From Ziziphus jujuba (lineage: Eukaryota > Streptophyta > Magnoliopsida > Rosales > Rhamnaceae), in the NCBI RefSeq assembly GCF_031755915.1, contig NC_083390.1, positions 13,113,001-13,177,000 of the forward strand: a DNA stretch of 64,000 nt, given 5' to 3'. This document shows positions 1 through 11,597 of this stretch, piece by piece; the first letter of the stretch is position 1, and every line of letters starts with the position of its first letter. The notes beneath the pieces are model-generated. The model searched no databases, had not been told where the DNA came from, and was given only the letters and a program-made list of their open reading frames with translations. The position numbers were made by a program, and so were the translations under genes.

Positions 1-227
1 AAATTCATTCTTCCATTCATCACCTTCTTTCATCCTAATTTGATGGTGTCCACACCTAAGATCAATTTTGGTAAACATGCAAGTACCATGCAATTCATTA
101 AGCATATCAGCTAATCTAGGAATTGGATGTCTATATTTAATCGTGATATTATCTATAGCCCTACAATCAACACACATTCTTCAACAACTATCTTTTTTAG
201 GTACTAATAAAACAGGAACAGTACATG
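1..227 (-). pseudogene. Ty3/gypsy reverse transcriptase fragment of element B
   Basis: Read on the minus strand this stretch encodes the first part of a Ty3/gypsy reverse transcriptase: a VDCRAI-type block, then a block close to PIPRLADML, then [19 protein letters not shown]. These are the fingers and palm entry motifs of the family. The frame has a stop just before the VDCRA block and a small deletion near the junction with the next element, so it is not functional. It is the downstream part of element B, cut from its upstream part (6147-10885) by the insertion of element A. The catalytic YxDD region lies left of the window. The fragment is the same part of pol as that of element E at 63650-63850. 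Confidence 0.8.
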
Positions 228-232
228 GACTC
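228..232. repeat. target site duplication of element A, left copy (GACTC)
   Basis: GACTC precedes the TGATGTG start of the left LTR and is repeated at 6142-6146 directly after the right LTR. The exact 5-bp match fixes both ends of element A and shows it inserted into the reverse transcriptase gene of element B. Confidence 0.9.
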
Positions 233-1385
233 TGATGTGATTCCGTCCGAGCCCGCACAATCGACAACCTGCTGGGGTGCTGACTCGATACGGATGAAGA
301 CATGGCCAATCACTAAGGCTCAAGCTAAGATGTTTAGGGAAAAATTTGCCGCTTTTATCCAGGGGTAATTCATTCTCAAGAACACTTGTCCATACCCGAA
401 GATCCAAGACCTATTTTAGGCATACAAGTGTTGGAAGCCGATACGGACCCGGGTAGCGGTTTTAGTGCATTTATGGAGTCCGGACAGCAAGGAATGGTTC
501 TAACACTTCATAAACTCAAATAATATCATTAAAAGAACATGGAATCCAGCCAAGGTAGAATCAAAAGCATCTAAAAAGGACTTGTACGGACAGCATCTCA
601 ATTTCACCGAAAATGTGCTGTTTTGGTGCTGACTTTGACTTTTCTTCTTATTTGACTTATTCCAATCAAGAGGTAACGTGTGGGAATCATTATTAATCAT
701 ATTTGGCATCCTAAATGGCATAGGGAAGTTGATTTGGAGCCCAAACAAGCTGAAGATTGGTCAAAGATACCTTAGTAGTCAAACTAATCAATTAGTTTTC
801 TAATTTGTTTTTGACTTTTTGTTTTAGGAAATTAGTCTTTTATTTTGATTTTTATTTATTTATTTGCTGGACAAATAAGTTTAGAAAATTTATTATTTTA
901 TCATTTCAATTGTAAATTAATTAATTCCTAATTCAAAATAAAGGAATTAATTAATCCAAATTAGTTTAAGAAACTAGGAAAAATTAGGCACTTTCCTTTT
1001 CTCTACTTTCCTTTTCTTTACTTTCTTTTTCTCCACACTTTAAGTCCGGTTTTGAATTAAATTTTTTAGGATTTTTGCTTTGTAATCTTAGCCTATTTAA
1101 AGGCTTATTTTCAATGAGAAATCAAGCTTGAATTTTATACAGAAAATTATTTGTGAGATTGAATTCTTTTTGTTCTTTTGAACACCTAAAACACCATAAG
1201 TGAATGAGTGTTTTAGTTTGACTTATCAATAGGCCTTCCATCACCTATTGTGGAGTCTTCATTATATACCAAGGTTTCTAATCACAGGTTGGTTAGGGGT
1301 CAAGGTGACCATTAGAACTTGAACATAATTAGATCCGGGCTAATATAATAGGGGTTTAGGAGCAGGTTGTCCTAGGATCGTATCA
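233..1385 (+). repeat. left (5') LTR of element A
   Basis: It begins TGATGTGATTCCG and ends GGATCGTATCA, the TG...CA ends of this family. The start encodes a decayed version of the LTR-borne protein tail (a PITRA-like block near 310). The end contains the family block with TTTGACTTATCAATAGG-like sequence and the AGGAGCAGGTTGTCC terminus. Confidence 0.9.
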
Positions 1386-1387
1386 TT

Positions 1388-1396
1388 TGGTATCAG
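1388..1396 (+). other. primer binding site of element A
   Basis: TGGTATCAG follows the left LTR after a 2-base spacer. It matches the first nine bases of the TGGTATCAGAGC site used by plant retrotransposons primed with initiator methionine tRNA. The following bases (GTTTG) no longer match, so the site is eroded. Confidence 0.75.
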
Positions 1397-2513
1397 GTTT
1401 GATCTATCTTTATTTGCTTTATTTATTATTTTTTTTTTTTTGGTGTTAATCTGCAATTTTAGCATTAGGTTAAGGTTGCTTCTATCATCATACACGTTCT
1501 GCATCATTAAAAAAAAATAAAAAATTCATTCCTAGTTGAATTAGGTTTCCTAGTTTATCGTATTTTTGTTTCCTAGTTTATTGGTTGTTTTTCATCATTA
1601 TTCTTGTTAATTTTGGCTTTTGTTGATTTTTCTTTCCTGTTTTAGTTTAAATATTTGCATTCATATATTCAAAAAAAAAAATTGAAGAGTGGGGTTTGCG
1701 GAATTAAAAAAAAAAAAATCGCATAATTTGAATTTTTGATTGGGAGGTCACGGGTTTGGTATTTGTTTTGGAGTTGGAATTGCAATTTTAGTAATTATTC
1801 TTGCTACTGCAGTTGTTTATGTTCGTGAGTGAAAAAAAAAAAAAAAGGTAAAGCGGAATTAAAAAAAAAAATTTCGGGTTTGTTGAATTTGGTGTTGAAA
1901 TTTGAGTTTGAGATATTGTTTGATTTGGAGATTTGATTTGTGATATTTTGAGTTTCTAGATAATTATTCTGTTGGATATTTTAATTTTGGTGCTTAAATT
2001 ATTTGGAGTAAAATTAGTTAAAGGATTTGATACAAAATTTGAATTACAAGAACAACAACCAACACTTTTCTATATTTTTGTTCTCTTTGATTCTTGTTCG
2101 TATTTGAATTTCTTTTTCTAGAATTTTATTCTTGAACTCATAATCTATTACCATCTGATCCAGTTCTTCAAAATTCCAAAGTTTTCTCATTAATTTGTTT
2201 TATTTTACCTAGAAAAGCCGAAAACTAGGTTTTGTTGAATTCCTTCGGTATTGCCTATTTTTTTTTTTGCTATTATTTTGTTGATAAGTTTAATTAAAAC
2301 ATACTTGTGATCTAATTACTTTTTTTTGGGTGTTTTAATTAGAACTTTGAGATAATTCATTGAGAGGAAAAAGGCAAGAGAGTTTGAGCACAAAAGAGGG
2401 TTAAAAGCCGAAACTAGTGTGCAAACACGAGTGTCGAGTTCTTAATTGAGTGAAACACGTGAGGAAGTGATATTTGGTGAGAATTTATTTTATTTTGCAT
2501 TATTTATACTAAC

Positions 2514-5264
2514 ATTGCAGATTCAAGGGTGAGAAGAGGAGATCCACCTTTGAGAATTAATGAAGAAGAGTCTGTAGGATTCCATGGTGGTTCCCGAGCT
2601 TCGGGGAGTGGTGAACAAACAGACATGAGGGCTATCTTCGAGTAACTATAGTGGATGAATACTCAAATTGATCATTTAAATCAAAGGATTAATAGGTTAG
2701 AAACATCCCAAGGAGTACCGAATATAAAGATAGATGCTCATGGAGGCCGAGGTCGAGGTCGAGGAGGCCGTGGGCGACCAAGAGAGGAGTTTGAGGAGGA
2801 AAATGTCGGAGATGATTTTGAAGAAGGAATGGATGAAACACTTGCTGTCCAAGAGAGGCTAGGCCATGGGAGGCATAGGAGATAGGAAGTAGATGATGAT
2901 CTTGGCAACATCAAGATAAACATTCCACCATTCATGAGTAAAAATTATCCGGAAGCTTACTTGGAGTGGGAGGAACAAATGGAGATGATCTTTGATTGCC
3001 ACAACTATTCGGAAGCCAAGAAGGTGAAATTGGCAGCAATGGAATTTGGTCATTATACACTCCAATGGTGGACTAATGAGCAAAACGCCCGAAGAAGAAT
3101 TGGTGATGACTTGATCAGTACATGGCGACAAATGAAAGGAGACATAAGGAAGCGATTCATACCATCACACTATCATAGGTTGCTGCATCAAATGTTTCAA
3201 TCTTTATCTCAAGGAAGTAGGTTCATGGAGGATTGTTACAAGGAGATGGGGATGCTTATGATGAGGTTAAACATGAATGAGGATAGAGAAGCAACCATGG
3301 CAAGGTTTCTTGGTGGTTTGAATCTTGAAATAGCCAATAAACTAGAATTGCAACAATATGTGGAATTGGAGGAGACGTTGCATTTGGCTATTAAATTAGA
3401 GCATCAATTCAAGAGGAGGGGTGTAGGCTCACGGTTTGGAGGAGTTTCTAACAGTGGAAGATCAAATCCAAGTGCTTGGAGAAGTAATCCCATCTTTGAA
3501 GCAAGACAAAAACCAAAACTAGGTGAAGAAAGCTCCATTTGGCCAAAAAGGGAGTCCAAAGCCGAATCTGTCCAAGCACCTAAACATGAGGTAAAATCTG
3601 ATCCTAAACCATCAAGATCTAGAGAAATTATTTGTTTTAAGTGCCAGGCACAAGGACACATCGCTAGGCAATGCCCGAATAGAAGGCTGATGGTGTTGAA
3701 AGGCAGTGGTGAGCTAGAATTGGAAAGTAAGGAAAGTGAAGATGAAGCCGAGCAAGAGGAGGAGGACTTAGAGGATGAGGCCAAAACTTTGAATGCATCC
3801 AATGCCAAATTAAACTTAGGTTTTAGAAGGGTACTTGCTATATACAAGGATGAGGACCATGTTCAAGGAGAAAACATCTTCCACACCCGATGTGAAATCC
3901 AAGGTAAAATTTGTTGTATAATTATTGATAGTGGGAGTTGTACAAATGTAATTAGTAACATTGTGGTTGATAAATTAGGCTTAACAACTATTAAACATCC
4001 AGAACCATATAGATTACAATGGTTTAATGATAGTGGTGAAATGAAAGTGAGTAAACAAGCCAAGGTAAAATTTAGCATAGATAAATATGTGGATGTTGTT
4101 TTGTATGATGTTATGCCTATCCATGCCGGACATATTCTATTAGGTAGACCATGGCAATTTGATGAAGATGCTACTCATTATGGTCGAGAGAGTTGTATTG
4201 TTTTTAGATTTAAAGGTAAGAAGGTCCAGCTGGAGCCATTGATCCCGAAGGAGGTTTTTAGAGATCAACTGCAAATGCAACAAAGAAGGGAAGCCGAAAG
4301 GTTCAAAGAGAAGGCTAGTATGGTACCAAGGGTTCCACCATCCATTCAAGAGGGGAAAGGTGAGCTTGCTATCCAAGGTAAGTCCTCTAAAACCCAGGTT
4401 GAGTGGAAAAATTTAAACAAATCCGAGAGTAAGAAAATTGGAGCAAAAGCCAAGAGTGATGCAAAATTCAATGAATTCGTGAGTGAGAAAGGAAAAGAAA
4501 GAAAAGAGAGGAAAAATAGAAATTTTTATCTTAGCTTTGGTGATGTTAATAAAGTAATTATGAATAAAAAATCATTGCTGGTCATGAATATTAAAGATAC
4601 TTATTTAAAGATGTTTTTGTAGCATAGAACTTTATCTGCATTATTGAAAGCTTTACTTAGTGGAAATTTGAAAATTTGGGAGATATTATTTGCTAAAATT
4701 AAATAGTGTGATGAACTTGTATTCCTAGTATTTGTTGTGATAGAGTTTGACCCAGGAGATTTGTTTTGGTTTCAACCAAGGAAGGAGAGGTTTCCCGAAC
4801 AAAGAAAGTCCAAGCTTATGCCACGAGGAGATGGATCTTTTCAAGTTTTGGAAAGGATCAAGGAAAACACCTACATGCTTGATTTACCGGGTGAGTATAG
4901 TATGAGTGCTACATCCAAAGATGCTGATTTGTTTCCTTTTGATGCAGGTGATGAACTATATTTGAGAACAAATTCTTTTCAAGAGGAGGGGAATGATATG
5001 ATTTCGCCCGAGGCCACACAACCAACAACCCGTTGGGGTGCTAACTCGATACGGATGAAGACCGGACCAATCACTAGGGCTCAAGCTAATATTTTTAGGA
5101 AAAAATTTGCCACTTTTATCCAGGGGGTAATTCATTCTCAAGAACACTTGTCCATACCCGAAGATCCAAGACTTGTTTTGGGCATACAAGTGTTGGAAGC
5201 CAATACGGATCGGGTAGCAGTTTTAGTGCATTTATGGAGTCCGGGCAGTAAGGAATGGTTCTAA
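2514..5264 (+). pseudogene. gag-protease-remnant pol of element A, one frame with five stops
   Basis: All segments lie in one frame from a lost start codon (ATT where the family has ATG, 2514) to a stop inside the 3' LTR (5264). Five in-frame stops interrupt it: 2643, 2649, 2883, 4620 and 4704. In order it has an arginine/glycine-rich N-terminus, the retrotransposon gag domain (about 2940-3430), a complete CCHC zinc knuckle (CFKCQAQGHIARQC, 3633-3674), an acidic spacer, and an aspartic protease with an intact DSG at 3927-3935. A lysine-rich spacer follows, then a piece of integrase core (4626-4683), a piece of RT thumb (about 4684-4738) and the integrase C-terminal part (from 4739). The frame continues through the polypurine tract into the LTR. 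It cannot be translated as a whole. Confidence 0.85.
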
Positions 5265-6141
5265 CACTTTATGAAATCAAATAATATCATTAACATGGAA
5301 TCCAGCCAAGGCATAATCAAAAGCATCTAAAAAGAACTTGTACGGACAGCATCTCAATTTGGCCGAAAATGTGCTGTTTTGGTGCTGACTTTGACTTTTC
5401 TTCTTGTTTGACTTATTTCAATCAAGAGGCAATGTGTGGAAATCATTATTAATCATATTTGGCATCCTAAATGGCATATGGAAGCTGATTTGGAGTCCAA
5501 ACAAGTTGGAGATTGGTCAAAGATACCTTAGTAGTCAAACTAGTCAACTAGTTTCCTAATTTGATTTTGACTTTTTGTTTTAGGAAATTAGTCTTTTATT
5601 TTGATTTTTATTTATTTATTTGCTGGACAAATAAGTTTAGAAAATTTATTATTTTATCATTTCAATTGTAAATTAATTAATTCCTAATTCAAAATAAAGG
5701 AATTAATTAATCCAAATTAGTTTAAGAAACTAGGAAAAATTAGGCACTTTCCTTTTCTCTACTTTCCTTTTCTTTACTTTCTTTTTCTCCACACTTTAAG
5801 TCCGGTTTTGAATTAATTTTTTTAGGATTTTTGCTTTGTAATCTTAGCCTATTTAAAGGCTTATTTTCAATGAGAAATCAAGCTTGAAGTTTATACAAAA
5901 AATTATTTGTGAGATTAAATTCTCTTTGTTCTTTTGAACACCTAAAACACCATTAGTGAATGAGTATTTTAGTTTGACTTGTCAATAGGCCTTCCATCAC
6001 CTATTGTGGCATCTTCATTATATACGAAGGTTTCTAATCACAAGTTGGTTAGGGGTCAAGGTGACCATTTGAATTTGAACATAATTAGATCTGGGCTAAT
6101 ATAATATGGGTTTAGGAGCAGGTCGTCATAGGTTCGTATCA
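4994..6141 (+). repeat. right (3') LTR of element A
   Basis: It begins TGATATGATTTCG directly after the polypurine tract AAGAGGAGGGGAA (4981-4993) and ends GGTTCGTATCA at 6141, followed by the GACTC duplication. The first 270 bases are still an open frame encoding the protein tail with the motif GPITRAQA. Confidence 0.9.
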
Positions 6142-6146
6142 GACTC
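6142..6146. repeat. target site duplication of element A, right copy (GACTC)
   Basis: Exact repeat of 228-232 at the other edge of element A. Confidence 0.9.
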
Positions 6147-8683
6147 ATAATCCTTTATCAAGTAACTCGCTTACCTGCCTTTGTAGCTCTTTTGTTTCTT
6201 CAGGATTACTTCTATATGCAGGTCTATTTGGTATGGAAATCCCTGGAAGAAAGTCAATTTGATGTTCAATCTCTCTAATAGGTGGTAATCCATTTGGATT
6301 TTCATCCGGAAAGACATCTCCAAAATCTTGCAAAAGAGAAAGAATTGAACTTGGCAATTCAAGTTCTTCAAAGTTAGCTTGATCATTAAAATAATTACTT
6401 TTATACATCATGACTAGCAATATTTCTTACTCAAGATAGCTTTATTAATATCCCCAAAACTCAAATAAAAAATTTTATTTTTTCTTTCTTTTCTTTCTTT
6501 TCCTTTCTCTCTTTCGGCCTCCACACAACTTCCCTTTCTCTCGGGAGTCTCATAATGGCTCTCAAGTTTCTCCATTTTTCTCACCCCACATTTGGCTTTC
6601 TCATAATTTTTCCACTCAATTTGAGTCTTAGAAGACTTACCTTGAAAAGCAAGCTCGGACTTACCTTCTTGGATGGTTGGTGAAGCCGTTGGTGCCATAC
6701 TAGCCTTTTCCTTGAGTTTTTCGGCTTTCCTCCTTTGTTGTATTTGTAATTGATCTCTATATACTTCCTTGGGAGTTAATGGCTCTAGTTTGAACTTCTT
6801 ACCTTTAAATCTAAAAACAATACTATTTTCTCAACAATAATAAGTAGCATCTTTACCAAATTGACATGGTCTACCTAATAGAATATGTCTGGCATGCATA
6901 GGCACAACATCACACAAAACAACATCCACATATTTATCTATGCTAAATTTTACTTTGGCTTGTTTATTTACTTTCATCTCACCACTATCATTAAGCTATT
7001 GTAATCTATAAGGTTCTAGATGTTTAATAGTCGTTAAGCCTAATTTATCAACCACAATGTTACTAATCATATTTGTACAACTTCCACTATTAATAATCAT
7101 ACTACAAATCTTACCTTGGATTTCACATCGGGTGTGGAAGATGTTTTCTCTTTGAACTTGGTCCTCATCCTTGTATACAAGATGTACTCCCCTAGAAACC
7201 AAGTTTAATTTGGCATTGGATGCATGGAGTGTCTCGGCTTCATCTTTAAGTTCTTCCTCACCTTGTTCGGTCTCACACTCACTTTCTTCACTATCCAATT
7301 CTAGTTCACCATTACCTTTTAACACCATAATTCTTCTATTTGGGTATTGGCTAGCTATATGTCCTCATCCCTGGCACTTAAAACAAATAATTTCTCTAGA
7401 TCTTGAAGGTTTAGGATCATATTTTACCTCATTCTTTGGTGCTTGGACATATTCGGCTTTGGACTCCCTTTATGGCCGATTAGAACTTTCGTCTCCCACT
7501 TTCGGCTTTAGCTTGTTTTCAAAGGTAGAATTGTTTCTCCAGCTACTTGGATTTGATCTTTCACTGTTGGAAACTCCTCCAAACTGTGAGCCTACACCCC
7601 TTCTCTTGAATTGATGCTCTAATTTAATAGCCACATTTAACATCTCCTCCAATTCCACATATTATTGCAATTCTAGTTGATTCGCGATATCACGATTCAA
7701 ACCACTAAGAAACCTTGCCATGGTTGCTTCGCTATCTTCATTCATACTTAACCTCATCATAAGTATCTCCATCTCCTTGTAATAATCCTCCATGGACCTA
7801 GTTCATTGAGATAAAGATTGAAATCTTTGATGCAGCAACCTATGATAGTGTGATGGTACGAACCGCTTTCTCATGGCTCCTTTCATTTGTCGCCATGTAG
7901 TGATCAAGTCATCATCAACTGTCCTTTGGGTGTTTTGCTCATTGGTCCACCATTAGAGTGCATAATAATCAAATTCCATTACTGCCAAATTCACCTTCTT
8001 AACCTCCAAATAGTTGTGGCAATCTAAGATCATCTCCGGGTCATTTTTTCCCATGAAAGGTGGTATGTTTACCTTGATATTTCCAATATCATCATCTACC
8101 TTCTCTCTCCTATGCCTCCCACAGCCTAACCTCTCTTGGACATCAAGTGTTTCATCCATTCCTTCCTTGAAATCATCTTCAAAACTTTCCTCTTCAAACT
8201 CCTCTCTAAGTCGTCCATGGCCTCCTCCCATTCTAAGTAAGCCTCCGGGTCACTTTTCCCCATGAAATGTGGTATGTTTACCTTGATGTTTCCAATATCA
8301 TCATCTACCTCCTCTCTCCTATGCCTCCCATGGTCTAGCCTCTCTTGGACAGCAAGTGTTTCATCCATTCCTTCCTTGAAATCATCTCCAAAATTTTCCT
8401 CTTCAAACTCCTCTCTAAGTCGTCCACGGCCTCCTCGACCTCGATCTCGACCTCCATGGAACTCTTGCCTCAAATTTGGTCCTCCATGAGATGTTTCTAT
8501 TCTATCCATCCTCTAATTTATGTGGTCGAATTGAGCATTCATCCACTGCAATTGTTCCAAGACAGCCCTTATGTCCGTTTGCTCACCATTTCTCGTAGCG
8601 CACGAATCACCATGGAATCCTACAGATTCTTCTTCATTAATTCTTAGGGGTGGATCTCCTCTCCTCATCCTTGAATATGCCAT
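6147..8683 (-). pseudogene. gag-protease-RT entry region of element B
   Basis: Start ATG at 8683, followed by MAYSRMRRGD, the family N-terminus. The gag domain follows, but a 209-bp tandem duplication (8032-8449) shifts the frame. Beyond it come the lysine-rich gag C-terminus, a decayed zinc knuckle (about 7345-7390) and a protease whose DSG catalytic triad reads NSG (aspartate lost, about 7090). A charged spacer (6414-6698) follows, then the run ahead of RT with PNRPAYRSNPEETKELQRQV (about 6150-6420). Several stops and frame changes are present. It is continued by 1-227. Confidence 0.8.
8032..8449 (-). repeat. 209-bp tandem duplication within gag of element B
   Basis: The sequence beginning CTCCGGGTCA at about 8035 returns at 8244, 209 bases later. 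Both copies encode REEFEEE...GMDETL...IGNIKVNIP. Since 209 is not a multiple of three, the frame changes at the junction, where the upstream copy runs out of EWEE into an unrelated frame. The copies differ at several sites, so it is not very recent. Confidence 0.8.
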
Positions 8684-9810
8684 GTTAGTATAAGTAATGC
8701 AAAATAAAATAAATGCTCACCAAAAGTCACTCCCTCACGTGTTTCACTCAATCAAGGTCTCAACACTCGTGTTTTCACACTAGTTTCAGCTTTTACCCTC
8801 TTTTAACCTCACACACTCTTGCTTTTTTCCACTCAATGAATTATCTCAAAGTTCTATTCAAAAAACCCACAAAACAGTGATTAGATCACAAGTATGTTTT
8901 AATTAAACTTATCAACAAAACAGTAACGAAAAGAAAATAATACCGAATGAATTAACAAAACCTAGTTTTCGGCTTTTCTAGGAAAAATAAGGCAAATCAA
9001 CAAGAAACTTTTGGAATTAATAAGAACTGGACCAGACGGTAAGAAATTAAGTATTCAAGAATAAAAATTTAGAAAAAGAATTTCAAACATGAACAACAAT
9101 CAATTCGAACAAAATTAAAGAATATTGTTGGTTGTTGTTCTTGTAATTATAGTTTTGTATCAAATCCTTTAACAAATTTTAATCCAAATAATTTAAGCAC
9201 CCAAAATTTAAATATCCAGAAATAGAAATAACTGTCCAGAAACTCCAAATATTGAATAAATAATCAACAAAACAGCAGCTCCAAGAAATTTCCAACAACA
9301 AATTTCAACACCAAATTCAACAAACCGAAAATTATTCTTTTTTAATTTGGTTTTTTCTTCTCTTTTTTTTTTTTTTTAACTCACATAAGACAACTGAAGT
9401 AGCAAGAATCAACACCAAAATTGCAATTCCAACACCAAATAATCACCAAACCCGTGACCTCCCACATAAAATACAAATTGTGCAGTTTTTTTTTTTAATA
9501 TCTGTTCGGCTTTTCTTTTTTTTTTTTTCTTTTTTTGAATATATGAATGCAAATATTTAAGACTAAAACAGTAAAGAAAAATCAATAAAATCCAAAATTA
9601 ATAAGAACAATGATGAAAAACAACCAACAAACTAGGAAGCAAAAATACAGTAAAACTAGGAAATCCTAATTCAACTAGGAATGAATTTTTTTTTTTTAAA
9701 TGCCAAACATGAATGATGATAGAAGCGACCTTAACCTAATGCTAAAATTGCAGATTAATACAAAAAACAAATAAAGCAAACAAAGATAGATCAAACCTGA
9801 ATAAAATTTG

Positions 9811-9822
9811 GCTCTGATACTA
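9811..9822 (-). other. primer binding site of element B
   Basis: On the minus strand the LTR end is followed after two bases by TAGTATCAGAGC, one mismatch from the initiator methionine tRNA site TGGTATCAGAGC. Confidence 0.8.
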
Positions 9823-9824
9823 AA

Positions 9825-10885
9825 TGATACGAACCTAGGACGACCTATGCCTAAACCCGTATTATATTAGCCCAGATCTAATTATGTTCAAGTTCTAATG
9901 TTTACCTCAATCCCTAACCAACCTGTGATTGGAAACCTTGGTGTATCGAAGACGCCACAATAGGTGATAGAATTCCTATTGATAAGTCAAACTAAAACAC
10001 TCACTCACTAATGGTGTTTTAGGTGTTCAAAAGAACAAAGAGAAATTCAATCTCACAAAATAAATTCTGAATATTATTAATGGTGTGTTCTTCCTCAAAA
10101 ACAAGCATTTATATAGACTAAGAGAAAACAAAAATAAACCCTAATCTAATTTTGATTAATTAATTTTTTTATTTGGAATTAGCAATTAATTAATTTACAA
10201 TGAAGAGAATAAAATAATAACTTTCCTAAACTTATTTTTCCAGCAAATAAAAAAATAACAACCAAAAAGTAAATGTAATTTTCTAAAACAAAAAGTAGAA
10301 ACAAATTAGGAAACTAAAATACTAGCTTTCTGACTAAGTTGATTTTGACCAATCTTTGACCAACTTGAGCTCCAAATCAGGTTCCATATGCTTTTTAGGA
10401 TGCCAAATAGGCTGATTATGAAGGCCCACATGTTTCCCTTGCTTGTAGGAAAGAGAAAAAGCCAATTCAGCAAAATACAGTAAAGCCAGCAGAAAATACA
10501 GCAAAAACCGGCCAAGCTTCCTCTTATGTTCACACCACCTGTTTGATTTCCTTTGAAGCTGCCTTGACTTGATTCCATGGCCTCTTAGAGATATGTATTG
10601 AATTCATAAAGTTTTGGAACCATTTCATGCTGCACGGACTCCATAAATGCACCAAAACCACTACACTGGTCCGTATAGGCTTTCACCACTTATATGCTCA
10701 AAACAGGTTTTGGATCATCAAGTATGGACAAGCCCTCTTGATAATGAATTACTCCTTGGATAAATTCAGCAAGGTTGTCCCTAAACTTCCTAGTTTGAGC
10801 TCTAGTAATCAGCTCGGTCTTCATCCGAATCAGGTTGGCACCCCAGCGGCTTGTCGGTTGTGCGGGTTCGGGCAGATTCACATCA
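9825..10885 (-). repeat. 5' LTR of element B
   Basis: On the plus strand it runs from TGATACGAACCTAGGACG to GCAGATTCACATCA; read on the minus strand it starts TGATGTGAATC and ends GGTTCGTATCA. It is 1061 bp, shorter than the other copies through small deletions. Confidence 0.88.
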
Positions 10886-11597
10886 CAAGGTATGCCTAAA
10901 ACTATTATTTCTGATAGGGATACTAAATTCCTAAGTTATTTTGGGAAAAAATTGTGGGCTAAGTTAGGCACTAAACTTTAATTTTCTACTACTTATCATA
11001 CACAAACTGATGGTCAAACTGAAGTAGTGAATATAACTTTGTCTGCATTGTTAAGGGCATTAATTAGTAGAAATTTGAGAACATGGGAATAATGTTTGCC
11101 ACATGTTGAGTTTGCTTATAATAGAACCATACATTCAGCTACTAAATATTCTCCATTTGAAATTGTTTATGGTTTTAATCCTTTAACTCCATTAGATTTA
11201 ACACTTTTGCCTTTCAATGAACGTGCTAATCTAGATCCAAAACAAAAAGCTGAATATGTTAAGCAGATTCATGAGAAGACTAAAGCAAACATTGAAAGGA
11301 TGACAGATCAATATGCTAAGATTGGTAATCAAGGCTGGATCAAAGTTGTATTTGAACCAGGAGATTGGGTTTGGTTGCACTTAAAAAATGAGATGTTTCT
11401 TGAACAATGCAACTCAAAGCTTATGCCTCGAGAAGATAGACCTTTTTAACGTTTTGAGAGGGTCAATGAAATGCCTACAAGCTTGATTGTCCAGGTGAGT
11501 ATAACTTGAGTACTACATTTGAAGTTGCTGATTTATCTCCTTTTTCTGTAGGTGATGACTTTGATTTGATGATAAATAGCTTTCAAAATGAGAGGAA
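10886..11597 (+). pseudogene. Ty3/gypsy integrase of element C, broken
   Basis: Plus-strand integrase core and C-terminus. The frame starts within GMPKTIIS, then has DRDTKF (the second catalytic aspartate, about 10912) and [17 protein letters not shown] sequence with the catalytic glutamate at about 11021. AYNRTIHSATKYSPFEIVYG follows, and then the C-terminal part with EPGDWVWLHL. Stops occur after the DRDTKF block, after TWE (about 11090) and after EDRPF (11447). Only the 117-codon stretch 11096-11449 is open. This is the standard domain order and a useful reference for the rearranged copies in A, D and F. The upstream part of C lies left of element B. Confidence 0.85.

Larger units (their letters stand above)
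233..6141 (+). mobile_element. Ty3/gypsy element A, complete but non-autonomous and decayed
   Basis: A 5.9-kb LTR element with LTRs at 233-1385 and 4994-6141, a tRNA-iMet primer site, a 1.1-kb AT-rich leader, a gag-protease frame and a shortened, rearranged pol. The purine-rich AAGAGGAGGGGAA lies directly before the right LTR. GACTC duplications flank it. The polymerase palm, RNase H and most of integrase are absent, so it could not have copied itself. The LTRs differ at many sites, especially in the first 300 bases, and differ in length (1153 and 1148), so it is clearly older than element F. I infer a CRM-like chromovirus from the gag type and from the reading frame running into the LTR. Confidence 0.9.
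6147..10885 (-). mobile_element. Ty3/gypsy element B, upstream part, minus strand
   Basis: In minus orientation this holds the 5' LTR (9825-10885), a primer site, an AT-rich leader (about 8690-9810) with long homopolymer runs, gag, protease and the sequence just ahead of reverse transcriptase. RT continues at 1-227 beyond element A, so B kept the normal pol order and was of the autonomous type. Its own insertion site is the integrase gene of element C: at 10886 the sequence switches directly to plus-strand integrase. The 3' LTR lies left of the window, so its target duplication (expected CAAGG, 10886-10890) cannot be confirmed. Confidence 0.85.

Noticed and set aside
2859..3847. Minus-strand open frames across the gag region of element A, and similar plus-strand frames over gag of B, D and F
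   Set aside because: They mirror the real gag frame on the opposite strand, consist of serine- and leucine-rich text, and change with each copy.
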